Below are positions 1 to 12,686 of a stretch of DNA of 64,000 nucleotides, one piece after another. Every line of letters starts with the position of its first letter. The first letter of the stretch is position 1. The stretch covers positions 75,721,751 to 75,785,750 of the forward strand of contig JAYESD010000001.1 in NCBI GenBank assembly GCA_036927565.1, given 5' to 3'. The position numbers and the translations under genes were made by a program. Origin of the DNA: Tuctoria greenei (lineage: Eukaryota; Streptophyta; Magnoliopsida; Poales; Poaceae). A model generated the notes under the pieces. It saw only the letters and a program-made list of their open reading frames with translations, did no database searches and had not been told where the DNA came from.

Positions 1-1753
1 GCCACCACCCAATCCGGGTCTCTCAATGCGTCTTCAACCTTATGAGGCTCCAAAGAAGAGACAAAGGAGTAATGTTCACACAAGTTAGCAATACGAGAAC
101 GAGTGGTTACCCCTTTTGTAATGTCTCCTAGGATGTTGTCAACGGGGTGATCCCGTTGAACACTTTGATGCACATGAGGATGTGGAGGTTGAACTCTTGA
201 GTCATCATCATCCTCTTCTTCTTCTTGGTCTCCCCCTTTATTTATGCTTCCCACTTGACTTTCGTCTTCTTGATCATGTTGAGGTGCCACTTGTCCATCT
301 TCAACTCGATCATGTGGGGAATGACTTGCATCATCTTGTGGTTGATCACTTGAGTTTTGAGGTTGTTCTTGTGGACGAACATCTCCAAGTGCCATCCTCC
401 TAAGAGCTTCTTGTGGAGAGTCTTCTTGATCTAGGACACTTTGATCAACTTGCTCCACTTGGGAGCCATTAGTTTCATCAAACACCACGTCGCGTGCTAT
501 TTCAACAATCCCGGCGGATTTGTTGAAGACAGAGTAGGTGTGGGTGTTTGAATCATAACCAAGCAAGAAACCTTCATCGGACTTTGAAGCGAACTTCGAA
601 GTCCCATGCTTTTTGTTGAGAATATAGCATTTGCTCCCAAAGACACGAAAGTAAGAGACATTGGGTTTCTTACCAATTAGAAGCTCGTAGGGGGTCTTCT
701 TGAGGAGGTGGTGGAGGTACAATCGGTTGACGGTGTGGCAAGCGGTGTTAACCGCCTCCGCCCAAAACAGGTCCGATGTCTTGTACTCATCAAGCATCGT
801 CCTTGACATCTCAATGAGTGTCCTATTCTTCCGTTCTGCCACCCCATTTTGTTGATGGGAGTAGGGGCTGAAAATTCATGCTTGATGCCCTCCTCATTCA
901 AGAACTCTTCCACTTGAGTGTTCTTGAACTCAGTGCCGTTATTGCTTCTTATAGCCTTGATTCTTGAGGTGAACTCATTTTGAGCTCTCCTCAAGAACCT
1001 CTTAGGGACACCGTGAGTCTCACCCTTATCATGCAGGAAAAATACCGAAGTGAAACGAGAAAAATCATCAACAATAACAAGACCATATTTTTTACCGCCA
1101 ATGCTAATGTAGGTTATTGGCCCAAAAAGGTCCATGTGTAGCAGTTCCAAAGGCCTTGTCGTCGTCATGATATTCTTGGACGGGTGTTGAGCTCCTACTT
1201 GCTTCCCCGCTTGGCAAGCGCTACATGGTCTATCTTTTTCAAACACAACATCCTTCAAGCCATAGATGTGCTCGCCCTTAAGAAGCTTTTGTAAGTTCCT
1301 CACTCCAACATGGGCTAGCCTTCTATGCAAAAGCCATCCCATGTTGGTTTTTGCCATTAAGCATGTGTCAAGTTGGGCTTTATCCGCAGTAAAATCCACA
1401 AGATAAATCTTTCCTTTGAGCACACCCTTAAAAGCGATTGAGTCATCACTTCTCCTAAGGACGCTCACACCCTCATTAGTAAAAACACAATTATAACCTT
1501 TGTCACATAGTTGTGATATGGACAATAGGTTATAGTCTAAAGAATCAACATGCAAAACATGAGAAAGAGTATGTTGGGGAGAAATAGCAATTTTACTGGA
1601 CCCAAAGATTTTCCCTTAGCTATTGTCCCCGAAGAATATCCCTTCACTTGGATCATTATTTTCTTCATACTCCACGAACATCTTTCTCTCTCGGATCATG
1701 TGGTTGGTGCATCCACTATCGAGCACCCATTTGGATCCACCGGAGGAGTATGC
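1..1753 (-). pseudogene. Copia pol polyprotein (protease, integrase, start of RT), broken
   Basis: It starts just after the TAG at 1754-1756. The protease DSG motif is visible near 1720, followed by a stop within the protease region near 1609-1611 and the integrase zinc-binding region around 1190-1330. In the integrase core the conserved DNG is NNG (Asp to Asn at 941-943), and a frameshift near 850 breaks the rest. A low-complexity Gln/Glu/Asp-rich linker occupies roughly 130-480. The frame enters the reverse-transcriptase region and runs off position 1. The intact relative is at 53044-56280. Confidence 0.9.
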
Positions 1754-1766
1754 CTACAAAACAAGA

Positions 1767-4094
1767 TTATGCCTTCCTTTTTGGTACCCAAGTGAAGTTG
1801 GGTCCTTTGACATTAGTAGTGAGGCACTTGGGCACCCACACGCATGGCTTGGAGCTCTTGCGGAGTGGCCCAACATATTTAGCAAAGACTTTGCCATACT
1901 TGTTCCTCTTTAGAACATATGATGCATCAAAATCATAGACTTTGCCATACTTGTTCCTCATTAGAACATAAGATGCATCAAAATCATGAAAGAGGGGATG
2001 TGGTTCAGTTTTAGGCATATTATTGCTAGTTGAAATGTTCTTCCCAATTTTAGTTGGGGATGTGCTTCCCTTGACAAAGACAATCAAGTCTTTGCCATAC
2101 TTGGAGGCTTTAGCATTTTGCTTTCTGCCTCTAGTATAACCAAGATCATCTTTGACATAGGGAGGTCTTGTGTTGGTGTATGCACTTCGTGCATACGCCA
2201 CCTTCTCTTTGTCAAAGATGGCACCCTTAGGTGCTTGTTTGCCTTGAGTCAACTTAAGCTCATCCTTTAGTTTAAGGATCAAGTTTGAACATTTGCAAGT
2301 GGAGATTGTTTCGGATGCAACCTTTGAGTAGGATGAGCTTTTGGAGGAAGAGGCTACATTAGTCTTGAGGGACTCAACTTGAGTTTCAAGGATCTTGTTA
2401 ACTTTTGCCAAGTTGCCAAGTTCGTCCTTGAGCCCAATGGTTGTCTCCTCAAGACTTGAGCATTTTTTCTTGCTTAGAGCAAGTTCATGCTCTAATGCCT
2501 TGCTCTTCTCTCTCTCAAGCTCAAGGAGCTCAATGAGATCTTGACATCTCTCCTTTTCATGGATAAATATGTCCTCTTGCCTATGTATGAGCTCCTCCTT
2601 CTCAAAAATTTCATCCGAGAGCAATTTCATTCTACGCAAAGTGCTCTTACTTATATCCTTAAACATGTGTTCATTTTCACTAGCACTATCAAATTCATCA
2701 TGAGAGGATATGGAGGAGGATTAGTGAGAAGTAACCTTTCTCCTTCCTTCTTTCGCCATGAGACAAGTTGGCTTGTGGTCGTTGAGGTTGGGGAAAAGCT
2801 TGCTTCCCTTGGAGCTCCTCCCGATGGCTATGGTTGCCACCTTCTCCTCGTCTTCGGAAGAGGACTCATCGTTAGAGTCTCATTCCTTTCCCAAGTGAGC
2901 GTGACCGGAGGGCCTCTTCTTCTTGAATAATTTCTTTTCTTGAGGCTTGCCCTCCTTCTTCTTCTCGCCCTCTTCATGTGGGAAATCCACAATGAAGTGC
3001 CCGTACTCGCCACAATTGTAGCAAGCTCTCTTTGTTTTGGTCTTTGCTTTTTCCTTACCCTTGCTCTCGTGGTTGTATCCTCCTTTCCTTCTCCTCATCA
3101 TCCTCTTGAACTTGTTGATGAAGAGGGCCTCTTCCTCATCGGTGTCGAGACTCTCCTCATCATCTTCTTTTTGCTCTTTTGAGGAGGATGCCACTTTAAG
3201 TGCAACATCCTTCATCTTCGAGGCGGTGAACCTTTGGAGGTCATTGTAGAAGAGCGCCTCCTTCTCCATGATCTCATGGTTGATGATCCTTCCTAGGACC
3301 TCCTCCGTGGTCATTTGAGCAAACCCCGGGCTTTCTCTTATCATGGAGCAAAGAGAGACGTTTCTAGGCATGAATGCCCGAATCATCCACTTCACCACCT
3401 CGTGGTCCGTCCACTTGGTGCAGCCATATGATCTAATCTTGTTGATTAGCATCTTTAGGCGGTTGTACATCTCCTGGGGAGATTCACCATCCATAATGGC
3501 AAACCTCCCGAGCTCTCCTTCAATGAGCTCAATCTTTGCCTCATTTACGACTCGGTTGCCTTCATGAGCCATCTTGAGGGTGTTCCAAATATCCTTGTCC
3601 ACCTCAAGTCCATCTACTCGGTTGCACTCATCTCTTGAGAGAGACAAGATGATCACTCCAGCCGCTTGGGCATTGCGGTGAAGGAGCACGGCTTGCTCCG
3701 GAGTGATGTCTTCTTCATTCTTTGGGATATGCACCCCGGTCAACACAATTTGCCACAATGAAGGGTTGAGTGACACGAGATGGATCTTCATGTTGTGCTT
3801 CCATATCTTGTAGTCGGTTCCATCGAATTGGGGAGGCTTCCCCAATGGGATGGAAAGGTAGTGATTGTTGGAGACAAGGAATTCATAGTTGTAGCCTTGT
3901 TGGTTGTAGTGGGTCGTGCCAGCCGTTGTAGAGGTCGAAGTGTCAACCTTTGGAATCTTCAACTTTTCTCAAAGTTTCGCCTTGAGCTGGCGAGTTTCTT
4001 CGTCATCTGTCGATTTGTCTTGGTAGACAAGCATCTCCTCTTGGGTTGCTTGGACCTCATTGGTCGATACTTCATCATACCCCACTCCGACCAT
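1767..4094 (-). pseudogene. Copia gag polyprotein, broken
   Basis: The start at 4092-4094 corresponds to the start of the intact 761-residue gag at 50745. The frame is stopped at 3969-3971 (TGA), then continues through the gag helical domain (UBN2-like) to the zinc knuckle. In the knuckle (CYNCGEYGHFIVDF) the last Cys is replaced by Phe at 2982-2984, so the CCHC site is lost. Further breaks lie near 2880 and 2670. The C-terminal third is Lys/Glu-rich and predicted coiled coil. The frame ends with GCA-TAA at 1767-1772, the same junction to pol as in the intact copy. The product would package element RNA in virus-like particles, but this copy is dead. Confidence 0.9.
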
Positions 4095-4132
4095 CTTCTC
4101 ATCGAGCTGTTAGATTCTTTGGGAGAAACCTG

Positions 4133-4145
4133 ACTCTGATACCAA
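4133..4145 (-). other. Primer-binding site (initiator tRNA-Met type)
   Basis: The minus strand reads TTGGTATCAGAG directly next to the LTR end. This is the usual Copia primer site complementary to the 3' end of initiator tRNA-Met, and it matches the site at 50697-50710 in the complete copy. Confidence 0.88.
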
Positions 4146-4146
4146 T

Positions 4147-5699
4147 TGAAAGTTGCCTAGAGGGGGGTGAATAGGCTAATCGACCTGAAATGACTCAATA
4201 AAATGAAATCAGTATGTAGGGGGCGGACTAGTCCGGTCTAGGGGCGGACTAGTCTAGTCCACCTGTAGGGAAAACCTAAAAAGGGTTTCTAACAAGTTTT
4301 AGTTTGATTCTTGTGATGCAAAATGTGTTAGAATGATTCAGTGAACCTTAACAAGTTATAGAGCAAGTATGAAGCTAAGGATCACAGTGAAATGAAGAAG
4401 ATGAGTGAAAAACAATAAAGCTAACCCTAGAAGCGATATGCGATAAATGAAAGCAAAGTACACAAGGGACACAAGGATTTTATCCCGAGGTTCGATCCCA
4501 CACAAGGATCTACGTCCCTGTTGAGGAGTCCACGAAGGATCGGGTTCAACAACCCTTCCCTCACCGAGTTTGCCACTAGGGCCGAACGGGTTCTCCACTA
4601 TCACAAGGGTGAATACAAGATTCGTTGGAGCTTCTCACAATCTGAGGCTCCCACCACAAATATGATCACAAATCACAAAGAACAACTCAAGCCACAGATC
4701 ACAAGGATTCAACAAGTGCAAGAGATCAAACTGAGAGCTAAAGAGTGGTGTTCTTCCTCTTCTTCACCTTACCAAACCCTAATCCACACAAGAATTAGTT
4801 TTAGAGGGAAAGTAGGCAAGAAGGAGGCTTTTGAAGGCTCAAAGTTTGCTGTGGCGGTGCTAAGGTTTCAAAGTTATTCAAATGAACCCGGGAATCCTCT
4901 ATTTATAGAGGATCCAATCCCATACTACTGACCTCAGCAGATGGGAGCCCCTTTGGGACCACTGACGTCCTTAACAACTGCCACATTGCACGGCAATCGT
5001 CATGCTACCCACCAAAATCAAATTCAAACGGTAACTTCATAACATACTAGTCCGGTCCAAACCGAACTAGGCCGATCTCACACAGGACCTTTGTTCCGTG
5101 TGAAAACGGACTAGTTTGGAGACCACGGACTAGTCCGGCCTCCCAGACTTAGTCGCTGAAGCACCCAGCTTTCACCAAACCGGACTAGTCCAGCCCCAAG
5201 GGCGGACTAGTCCGATCTCGGTCATGACTTCTTGGTCCGGACTAAAATGGAGAAGTCCGGAGTTTTGGGACTTAGTCCCAAAAACCCACTCCATGACTAC
5301 CCCAAACTAGTCTGAAGTCAGTCAGACCCTTCTGGTCTGCCTGAAAACGGACTAGGCCGCCCAGGAGCGGACTAGTCCGGCCACCAGCACAGACTAGTCC
5401 GGCCTCTCCTGCCAGACCACTCTAACACTCTTCTCTCAATAGGTTTTGATCTCTAAACCGCTTTGAGCTCCCAACTTGATCTCAATACACTTTGCGCACA
5501 CATCCTCATACATATACGGCTAGTCTAAACTCGACACGCTAGAAACCCTAGTCGACACCGCCATTTTCATCCTTTTCCTTTTTGAGGGGTTGTGATTCCA
5601 CTTGAGTCAACACCTGTGTTTAAGATCACTGAGCTCATTAGTTACTTAATTGTCGTCATCAATCATCCAAAACCCACGGGGATCCTAGATGCACTTTCA
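4147..5699 (-). repeat. 5' LTR of the first SIRE-type element
   Basis: 1,553 bp, bounded by TGAAAG... on the left and ...CTTTCA on the right, ends shared with the LTRs at 41758, 49038 and 59457. It contains many forms of the palindrome CGGACTAGTCCG and a TATA-like CTATAAATAG on the minus strand near 4897-4911. The bounds come from the TG/CA ends and the adjacent primer-binding site. Confidence 0.9.
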
Positions 5700-6421
5700 G
5701 ACTTTGAGCTTGAAGGCTCATCGGGAACCTTTCCCTTACCTTTACCTTTATGATGCGTCACACGCTTCCTCTTCTTATTCTCCTTTTGCACCATCATCAC
5801 ATGAGTGGCGTTTTTTTAAATGCTTTTTTTGGCTGTTTTAAGCATCCCATGCAATTCTGCCAAAGTTTTCTCCATGTCATTCATTTGAAAATTCAATATG
5901 AATGGCTCATAGCTCGGTGGGAGCGAATGGAGAACAACGTCAATAGTCAGATCATCCTTGATTTCAGAACCAAGTTTGCCCAAAGTTTTAATGTAACCAA
6001 TCATCTTGATTACATGATGGTTGACCGGGCTACCCTCCGCCAGCTTGCATGAGAACAAGGACTTTGAGATGTTGTATCTCTCAGCCCTTGCTTGATTCTC
6101 AAACATTTCATACAGTCCCTCAATCATAGAATAAGTATCTGTATTCTCATACTATTTTTGCAGATCATGGGACATAGTGGCGAGCATGAGGTAGCTTACA
6201 TTAAGTGCATCATCGCAGTGCTTCGTATAAGCTCTACGTGTTGCATTAGTTGCATCAGCTGGGAGGTCATCAGGGTAAGACTGCAGAAGAACGTACTTGG
6301 TTTTCTCTTGCCTAAGAAGGATTCTCAGGTTGCGGTACCAATCGATAAAGTTAGCTCCATTGAGCTTTTCCTTTTCAAGCACAGATCGCAAATTTAAACC
6401 GGAATTGTTGCTAGCAAACAT
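5700..6421 (-). pseudogene. Copia gag, N-terminal half, broken by insertion
   Basis: Translation on the minus strand from 6421 starts MFASNNSGLNLRSVL and carries the typical NGANFIDWYRNLRILL block. After a stop near 6152 the frame resumes at 6127 with a UBN2-type gag segment (SLPPSYEPFILNFQM). After 5816 it continues in another frame with a basic Lys/Gly-rich stretch that normally precedes the zinc knuckle. The SIRE-type insertion cuts it there. Confidence 0.85.
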
Positions 6422-7781
6422 TATCTACAATAGAAAATAAATATGCAAGGTTTAGCACTATGTTATGTACCAATCTTCTATTAACAGTTTAATAAAAGAT
6501 ATCACCGCTATATGATCATCGTCTTCCCTCTAACGATATATAGTGGTTCAAGATCCATATTCACTAATTCCTAGTGACCTTTGGCTTCACTGCTAGGAAA
6601 TTAGTGACATAGGTAAACAACCATTGTTAATCATATCCCTATATGACTCTTGTTTGTTGGGTGACATCCAATGCCCCGGCTCCCAACTCTATGCCATAAA
6701 GCCCAAAACTGTTTTGATAGCTTTGTTGAGTAAACCAACACTATGCATGTGAATGTCCAACATTCACCCTATGAATTATGATAGATGATGGTACTTTGAT
6801 TTGGCAAACCTACCACACAACGATCAAAATATCATAGGTCTAGCTATTGATAAATGGCATCAAATGCTCAACTTTTGTGAGGGAAGCTTTTCTATCATGA
6901 CAAAACATTCATCATATGAAAAGTATGAAAATAATAGTAATAAGCATCACAGGCATATGATCATATCACATTGTGAATAGTATGGCCTTTAGAATCATAA
7001 TGGTCTCCATCGCCATGGTTCCATCAAGATCTGAGCTGCCATGCCTCCCTTCTTATGGTGATCTCCATCTCCACCATGCTTGATGACATCTTCATGATAA
7101 TAAAAGAAGCTCATACAACTAATAGCTACCAAATAAATTATATGAGAGATCAAACATCACAGATCGACATGCAGGTCGTTATAAAATTATGTGGCAACCT
7201 CAACCCGGTTGTGTTAAATTTGCAACACGCAGGCTGCACAAATTTACACATAGACCAAAGGCCATACCATTCACATTATTCCCTGCAAAAACGAGTTAAG
7301 CATAAAATGATTTCTAGAGCGAAACTATATTATGTAATCACTATAGTAGACAGCAAAACGGCGGTCCCCCCGCGGGTTTCAGGGCAGCGCCCTGAACACC
7401 AAACGGAATTACATAGATCGCATCTATGAAACCACTATGAAAATCTCATCAGATTGACCAAATCAACCCGAATTCGAGCCATTCAGAATGCCTCAATTTT
7501 CAATGTGACCTGTTATTCATGAGTAGGTCACGACTCATGACCGTTGTCTGTTGGCTCAATCTATTAGCTATGTACGCGATTAGTACCGATGGTGATTCCA
7601 GCTGGTAGGGACAGGTTGCGCACACAGCAGTTAAAGAGCACGAATTGACCTTTTAGTTATATACGATCACAATCTACCCTAACCAATTCCAAACCCCAAA
7701 ATCGTGCGATAAAATTCATCGTATGAATATGTCTGCAGTAGATCCCATCTACTAACAAGATCCAGGCCAAAAACTACGCAA
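6422..7781. other. Untranslated leader of the second Copia element; no gene
   Basis: About 1.36 kb between the primer site and gag start. AT-rich with scattered stops in all frames. I see no protein-like sequence. Confidence 0.6.
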
Positions 7782-7797
7782 CCTGGCTCTAATACCA
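7782..7797 (-). other. Primer-binding site
   Basis: The minus strand reads TGGTATTAGAGCCAGG, one change from the usual initiator-Met primer site TGGTATCAGAGC. Confidence 0.8.
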
Positions 7798-7798
7798 C

Positions 7799-8304
7799 TG
7801 TTGGGAAATCGGCGGTACGCTACTCTAGCAACTCTATCGCTTCACGCAGGAGACATGCGAGTACAGAGGTCATGGATCGTTACCACTAGACGCGCAGCGC
7901 AGCGAAACGTAGATGTGCGTCGGTGTAGGGGAAGTAGACGATCCCGTTTGTCTCCTCCTCGCCCTCTTCTCAGCAGCAGTAGACGAACACGATCGTTGTA
8001 GCCGATCAGCGCAGCAGTAGCAGCAACGTCTCCATGGAGTCTACACGTACGGAGAGGAACGCTGTGCGGCGGTGTGCTAGCACTGCGCACGCAGCAAGGG
8101 TCTCGGCGTGAGGCCTTCAAGAGGTGGCGGTTAGGGCTGTCACGTGGTGGGGTGATTAGCCCCTAACCCTACCGCTCATATTTATAGACGTACTAATGGC
8201 CTTTTAAGTCACAGGTCCATTAGTATCCTAATTGATTATGGATCAAATATCTAATATGTCTTAACCCGAATTGTTATGATTACTTCTTGGGCACATCACC
8301 AACA
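7799..8304 (-). repeat. 5' LTR of the second Copia element
   Basis: 506 bp, starting TGTTGG and ending CCAACA on the plus strand. The minus strand shows a TATA-like CTATAAATATG near 8176-8190. The inner edge sits one base from the primer-binding site, which supports this boundary. Confidence 0.82.
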
Positions 8305-10690
8305 AAATTCACATCGACAGCTTATCCCAAGCTTCCTTTGATCAACCAAAGGGTGGAAAAGGTCCGCTATACATCATCCTTTATCAACCTCCGTTCTCTG
8401 GTCCAGTCATAGCTTCTGTATGCCGTATTTGTTAATTGATCACGGAAAGCTATGTTGAACAGCCGCTAGTCGCTGGCAAAATTCTCCGCACGTGGTGCCT
8501 AATGCCTCCTTCCTATCTAACCAGAGAATTTCCACGCCCTTGAGCGTCACCACGATCAAACCATTTAGAATAAGATCAAGTAATCAAGTCTGAATATCAA
8601 ATCTTGTGAAGCCACTGCTCTGTTCCGCCCTTGAGCACTTGGAAGCTTCTTCGTCGCGCGACCATCTCTATCCCTCTCTCGCCCAATCAATTCGAGCGCA
8701 AGGTTCGCCATACATCATGGTTTGTTCCTCCCAATTCTCTTGGTCTCTCTCAACACCGGTGAGCCGAATTAACCGATTTTATGGCCACTAGTTCATGGAG
8801 CCGCCGTTGCTCATCTTCAAAATTCGTCGCCTATCGTCTACAATCCGTAATTCCTATCTAGATACAGATTCTAGACTTTATCAAGAACTCATAGAACCAA
8901 ACCAATCGTAATCTAGTGCTCTCTTCATGCTGGCAAGCAAAATTCCCCCAGTTCCGCCCCAAACCCTAGTTCACGGATGAACTTCTTAAGAGAGCCACAA
9001 GTTCCACGAAATTGATTCAATTTATTGTTACCTATCATGCAATGATTCTCCATGACCATTACCAAAGAAACTAAGCCATTTTCCCCATGATTCCGAGCTT
9101 GTCGGCGTTAATGCCGCCGCCACTCGACGACGGCCACGTTCCGATGATTTCCGTCCGCGGCCACCCATTCCATCGAGCTCGACGCCCTCCTAAACCCCAG
9201 GAAAGACCATTGGCGACGAAGATTTGCCCCCGTGTGCCAAACCTAACTCGCGACCTCCCGTCGAGTTCCAGCCATGCCGAGCTGCTAGACCGAGCTTGAA
9301 GACGATCCCCCTGGCCCACCTGTCAGTGAGAACTCAACCTCCCCGGATCTGGCATAGGATCTCCTGTGGCGCTGTGGGTTAGTTATGTGACCCTCCGTGT
9401 GGCTTTCGTTTGGTTGACCAATTTCAAATTAGTGGGACCCCCTGTCAGCCTAAATAATTTCCTTTAGAATTAAAAATGCATAAAAGAGTCTGATCTTTGG
9501 AAAATCATAGTAAATCGTAGAAACCTTCAAAACCTGCCAAACCGATTTTTCTCTTCTCTATTTGATCTATACTTTGCAATGGAACAGCAAGCTTGACTTG
9601 AAAACCTCTGAAAATTCCTGAGTAATTTTCCTTTCCATTAAACCTATGAAAATTTATTACATGAGCAATATTTAATGGAAAATTCTGCAATTAATCCAAA
9701 ATATTCCTTCTTATGCATATGAACTCCAGTAAAAATATAAACACCAGTAACCGCACTTATCATAGTTTAATTAAGGAACTTTGCCCTAGGTTAACTAAGA
9801 ATCCAGAAAATACAGTAAAATGACAGAAAATAGCAAAAACCTTGTAAAAATCATAAACACCTGTATCAAGCTTCTAAGATTATGAAACCAAATTAATTAG
9901 ACTCCTCAGGACTAACTCTAGCTGTTTATCACATTGAGTGATATGACAGAGCTATAGGATTTATCTGAAAATTGAAGAATGAGGAAAACCTTAAGAAATT
10001 ATTATGACCAATACTATCCTTAGAAAAATCTGAAAATTATCTGGTAATTTCCTTATTACTTATAGAACTCACTGTAAAACTGCCCAGTCCAGTACAACCT
10101 TTCTGAATATATAATAAAATTTGTCATGGCCTCCTTATGAAATATGCATAATAGAGCATAGAACCTTTTTCTTAAATCCAACTGTATTGCTCTTAATCTG
10201 TCCATTTAGCTTTAAAGAACACAGTGGAAGCCCTCTTTTAGTCCATGCACATCTTTTGAACTTCTCTTTTTAATTATAAGATTTCCACTCACTGCATTAA
10301 ATGCTAAATTAATAATCTGTTCTAGGTGCATATTCATATCGATAGATAATTTGATGAAGATCAACGAGGAACACAACTCGGAAGAGAAGGACTAGCGTGG
10401 ATCACACTGAGAGAAAAAGAATTGCCCGAGCAGCATACAAGCACAAGATTTTCCCAAGCAACAGTAAAGACAAGGAAAGAAGAAGAACGATGAGAAGCTT
10501 CAGTAAGAAAACCAAGTCCGACTATTGATATTTACTTAGTCGGAACCTAAGACAAGCCTCGGTTTACATTTAAGTTATTAATATGTTTTGCTTTTATAAT
10601 CTATATGATAGTAATTTTACATTAAGTCTAGAGATGTATGATACTCTACATGCATGACCCAAGAATCTCTGGAGTCTGGGTATAATGCGA
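8305..10690. other. Non-coding, AT-rich; probably retrotransposon debris
   Basis: No recognisable protein and no RNA gene. The style (GC-rich part with short Pro/Arg-rich frames near 9080-9320, then long A/T-rich sequence) resembles LTR or leader sequence of large grass Gypsy elements, but I found no paired LTR or primer site. Confidence 0.4.
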
Positions 10691-10909
10691 CTTTATATTA
10701 TTATAAGTACATGACCGAGCAGGCGTTGTTGAACGATGGTATTCAAGCTATCAACAAGTACCTGAGGCAACACCATCACGATGTGTGAGCATCCCGACAA
10801 TGGAGTGACAGGCACTTGACGGAGGAGGAGTACGTGGAGGCAAGTTGGGTGTATTAAATATTTTTTGATAATTATGTTAATGGTATTTTAATAACCTATA
10901 AATATGTGC

Positions 10910-12220
10910 AGGCTAATGTGAGTTGGTTGCAGGGCCGACCTGATACATACCGAACCCTTTGTAGGTATTGGGATAGCGAAGATTTCATCGCTAAGTCCAA
11001 TATAGCTCGAGGGTGCAGAGGGTCGATGGGAAACACAACTACAACCAAGATGGCCACTTGCGTTTAGCTAAACGCATGGTTAATGTACCTTATTTCTTTT
11101 TATGTATTCATAATATACTATTCGTACTAACACATATTGACAGGGCGCGAGACGAGGGTGGAACCAACCCCTACTATGGTCTTAAAGAGAGGTCACAAGA
11201 GAAGTGACCCTTCTCAGCCTGAGCAGTGCAGTTAGGTCGTAGCCGAGTGACTAGTAAGTTTCAAAATCATTCAAATAAATTGTAAACTATCTTCGTTATT
11301 GATCTTACATGGTTTCCTTGTTTTTCAGGCTAGGTATGGGTAGAAGGCCGTGAGGATACATGGTGAAGAGTTAAATTGGGGAAAATCGCCAATCGACGCC
11401 CAAACCGCGTATGCAAGTAGAGGCGGGAAAGCCCACGGAAGGTGAGTTGATCTTTCATTTATTTTTTTTCAATTCAAGGTAACTCAATTTAATATTACTG
11501 ATTCTTATTTTTTTTAAGCTAGGCACATTCTATGAAGTTGTCGACTCGAGGGAGGCGCGACCTTCGAGAGGCAGCTCCACGCAGGCTTCGTCTGTTGTCA
11601 CGTCGAGTTGCCTTGTCTCCCAGAGAGACATAGAGGTTCAGGCACTTCAACAAAGTTTTGAAGAGAAGCTTGCGCGACAAGAGGAGGCGCACAGAGCCAC
11701 GATGGAGTAGCTGGCCAACTACATGGCACAGGTGCAAGCAGCGATGGAGGTAAGAGATATAAACTAATGTAATTTAAATTCATCGCATTTTATTAATATG
11801 TAACCTCCAATGTTTGCAATGAGAGGTTGTAGCTTAACAACATGGGCAACAAATCCAGATATCACAGTGGCAGCCACCTCCACTGGTGCAGGAGCCCACG
11901 CCGCTAGAGGTGCCTTCTCCGACGGTTCATGTAACAAAAATTTCAAATTATAATCTTACTTGATATAACATAGCCAAATCTAACTCAACTTAGCTAAATT
12001 AAGCTAAATATGATCAATTCTATCTTGTTTAAGAACTTCTAGTAAAAAATGAAGGTTGAAACTTTTAAACATGCTAACTACTCACATACATTGCAGGGAT
12101 CGATGACGGAGGCTCAAGCTCCATCGCCACAAGTACCGGCACCTGGATGGGATCGCGGAGATGACGTCTTCGGATTCAGAGGTAGTAGAGGGGTTAGTGT
12201 ATAGCCCCATTGGTTCGTTT
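10910..12220 (+). pseudogene. TnpA-like CACTA accessory gene, decayed, intron-containing
   Basis: Exon-like pieces fit the C-terminal half of the second gene of plant CACTA elements. One piece near 10950-11080 contains FIAKSNIARG. A piece at 11330-11440 contains HGEELNWGKSP and ends at a GGTGAG donor. A piece at 11520-11750 is Gln/Glu-rich and predicted coiled coil (QALQQSFEEKLARQEEAH). Stops (for example 11708-11710) and a frameshift near 11035 break it. Family assignment is by resemblance only. Confidence 0.6.
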
Positions 12221-12369
12221 TGAGTCTTTGTCATGTGATGCGATAAATTTGTGATATGCGGCGACGATTATGTGATAGTTGATGTTGTGTTGCTGCTGGT
12301 ATATCCTATGTGATGTATATATATGTTTCTGTAATTCTGGCCATTGCGCCGGGTAGCTAGTTTCTGTTG

Positions 12370-12686
12370 TAAAAAAAACTTATTTACGACAATTTTCATA
12401 CAGGTCATCGTAAATAAGGCATGTATTATTTACTACGACCGACGTAGCCGTTGTAAATAAGCCCTTCTTTTTACGAAGGCCATGGAAGTCATCGTAAATA
12501 AAGAGGCCCATCCCACCACGTGACCTCATTTACGACAACTTCGGGTTGCTGTCGTAAATAACTTATTTGCGATGGCCAAGAACAGCCGTAATTAAGCAAA
12601 AAACATCGTAAATAGCTTAACTATCATGGCTTTAGGCTTAATTACGATGGCTTTGGTTGTCGTAAATGAACCAGATTCCTGTAGTG
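12370..12686. repeat. Subterminal repeats of the CACTA remnant
   Basis: TTTACGA and its reverse form TCGTAAA recur about ten times in both orientations, several pairs forming short hairpins such as TATTTACGACAA...TCGTAAATAA. Such arrays bind the TnpA-type protein in studied CACTA elements. Confidence 0.7.

Larger units (their letters stand above)
1..5699 (-). mobile_element. SIRE/Maximus-type Copia retrotransposon, 5' part, decayed
   Basis: Reading the minus strand from 5699 leftward gives 5' LTR, primer-binding site, gag, and pol through protease, integrase and the start of reverse transcriptase, where the window ends. The order and protein sequence match the complete copy at 49038-61114. 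Gag and pol carry several stops and frameshifts, so this is an older, inactive copy. The outer end of the LTR at 5699/5700 interrupts the gag of another Copia element, so this copy was inserted there. Its 3' half and second LTR are outside the window, so the target duplication cannot be checked. Confidence 0.93.
5700..8304 (-). mobile_element. Second Copia retrotransposon (Angela/Tork-like), 5' end only
   Basis: On the minus strand the order is 5' LTR (8304-7799), primer-binding site, a leader of about 1.36 kb and the gag N-terminal half. The element is interrupted at 5699/5700 by the SIRE-type LTR. Its pol must lie beyond the left window edge, or is lost. The lineage is inferred from the short LTR with a TGTTGGTGATG start and the style of gag, so the lineage name is less sure than Copia itself. 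Confidence 0.82.
10690..12686 (+). mobile_element. CACTA transposon remnant (right end)
   Basis: The right terminus is GTAGTG at 12681-12686, so the inverted strand starts CACTACAGGAATCTGG, a CACTA-type end. The last 320 bp hold repeated TTACGA and CGTAAAT motifs in both orientations, as expected of subterminal transposase-binding sites. Upstream is a decayed TnpA-like gene. I could not find a matching left end in the window, so the left boundary is only where recognisable sequence begins. It abuts the Copia relic at 12687. Confidence 0.75.
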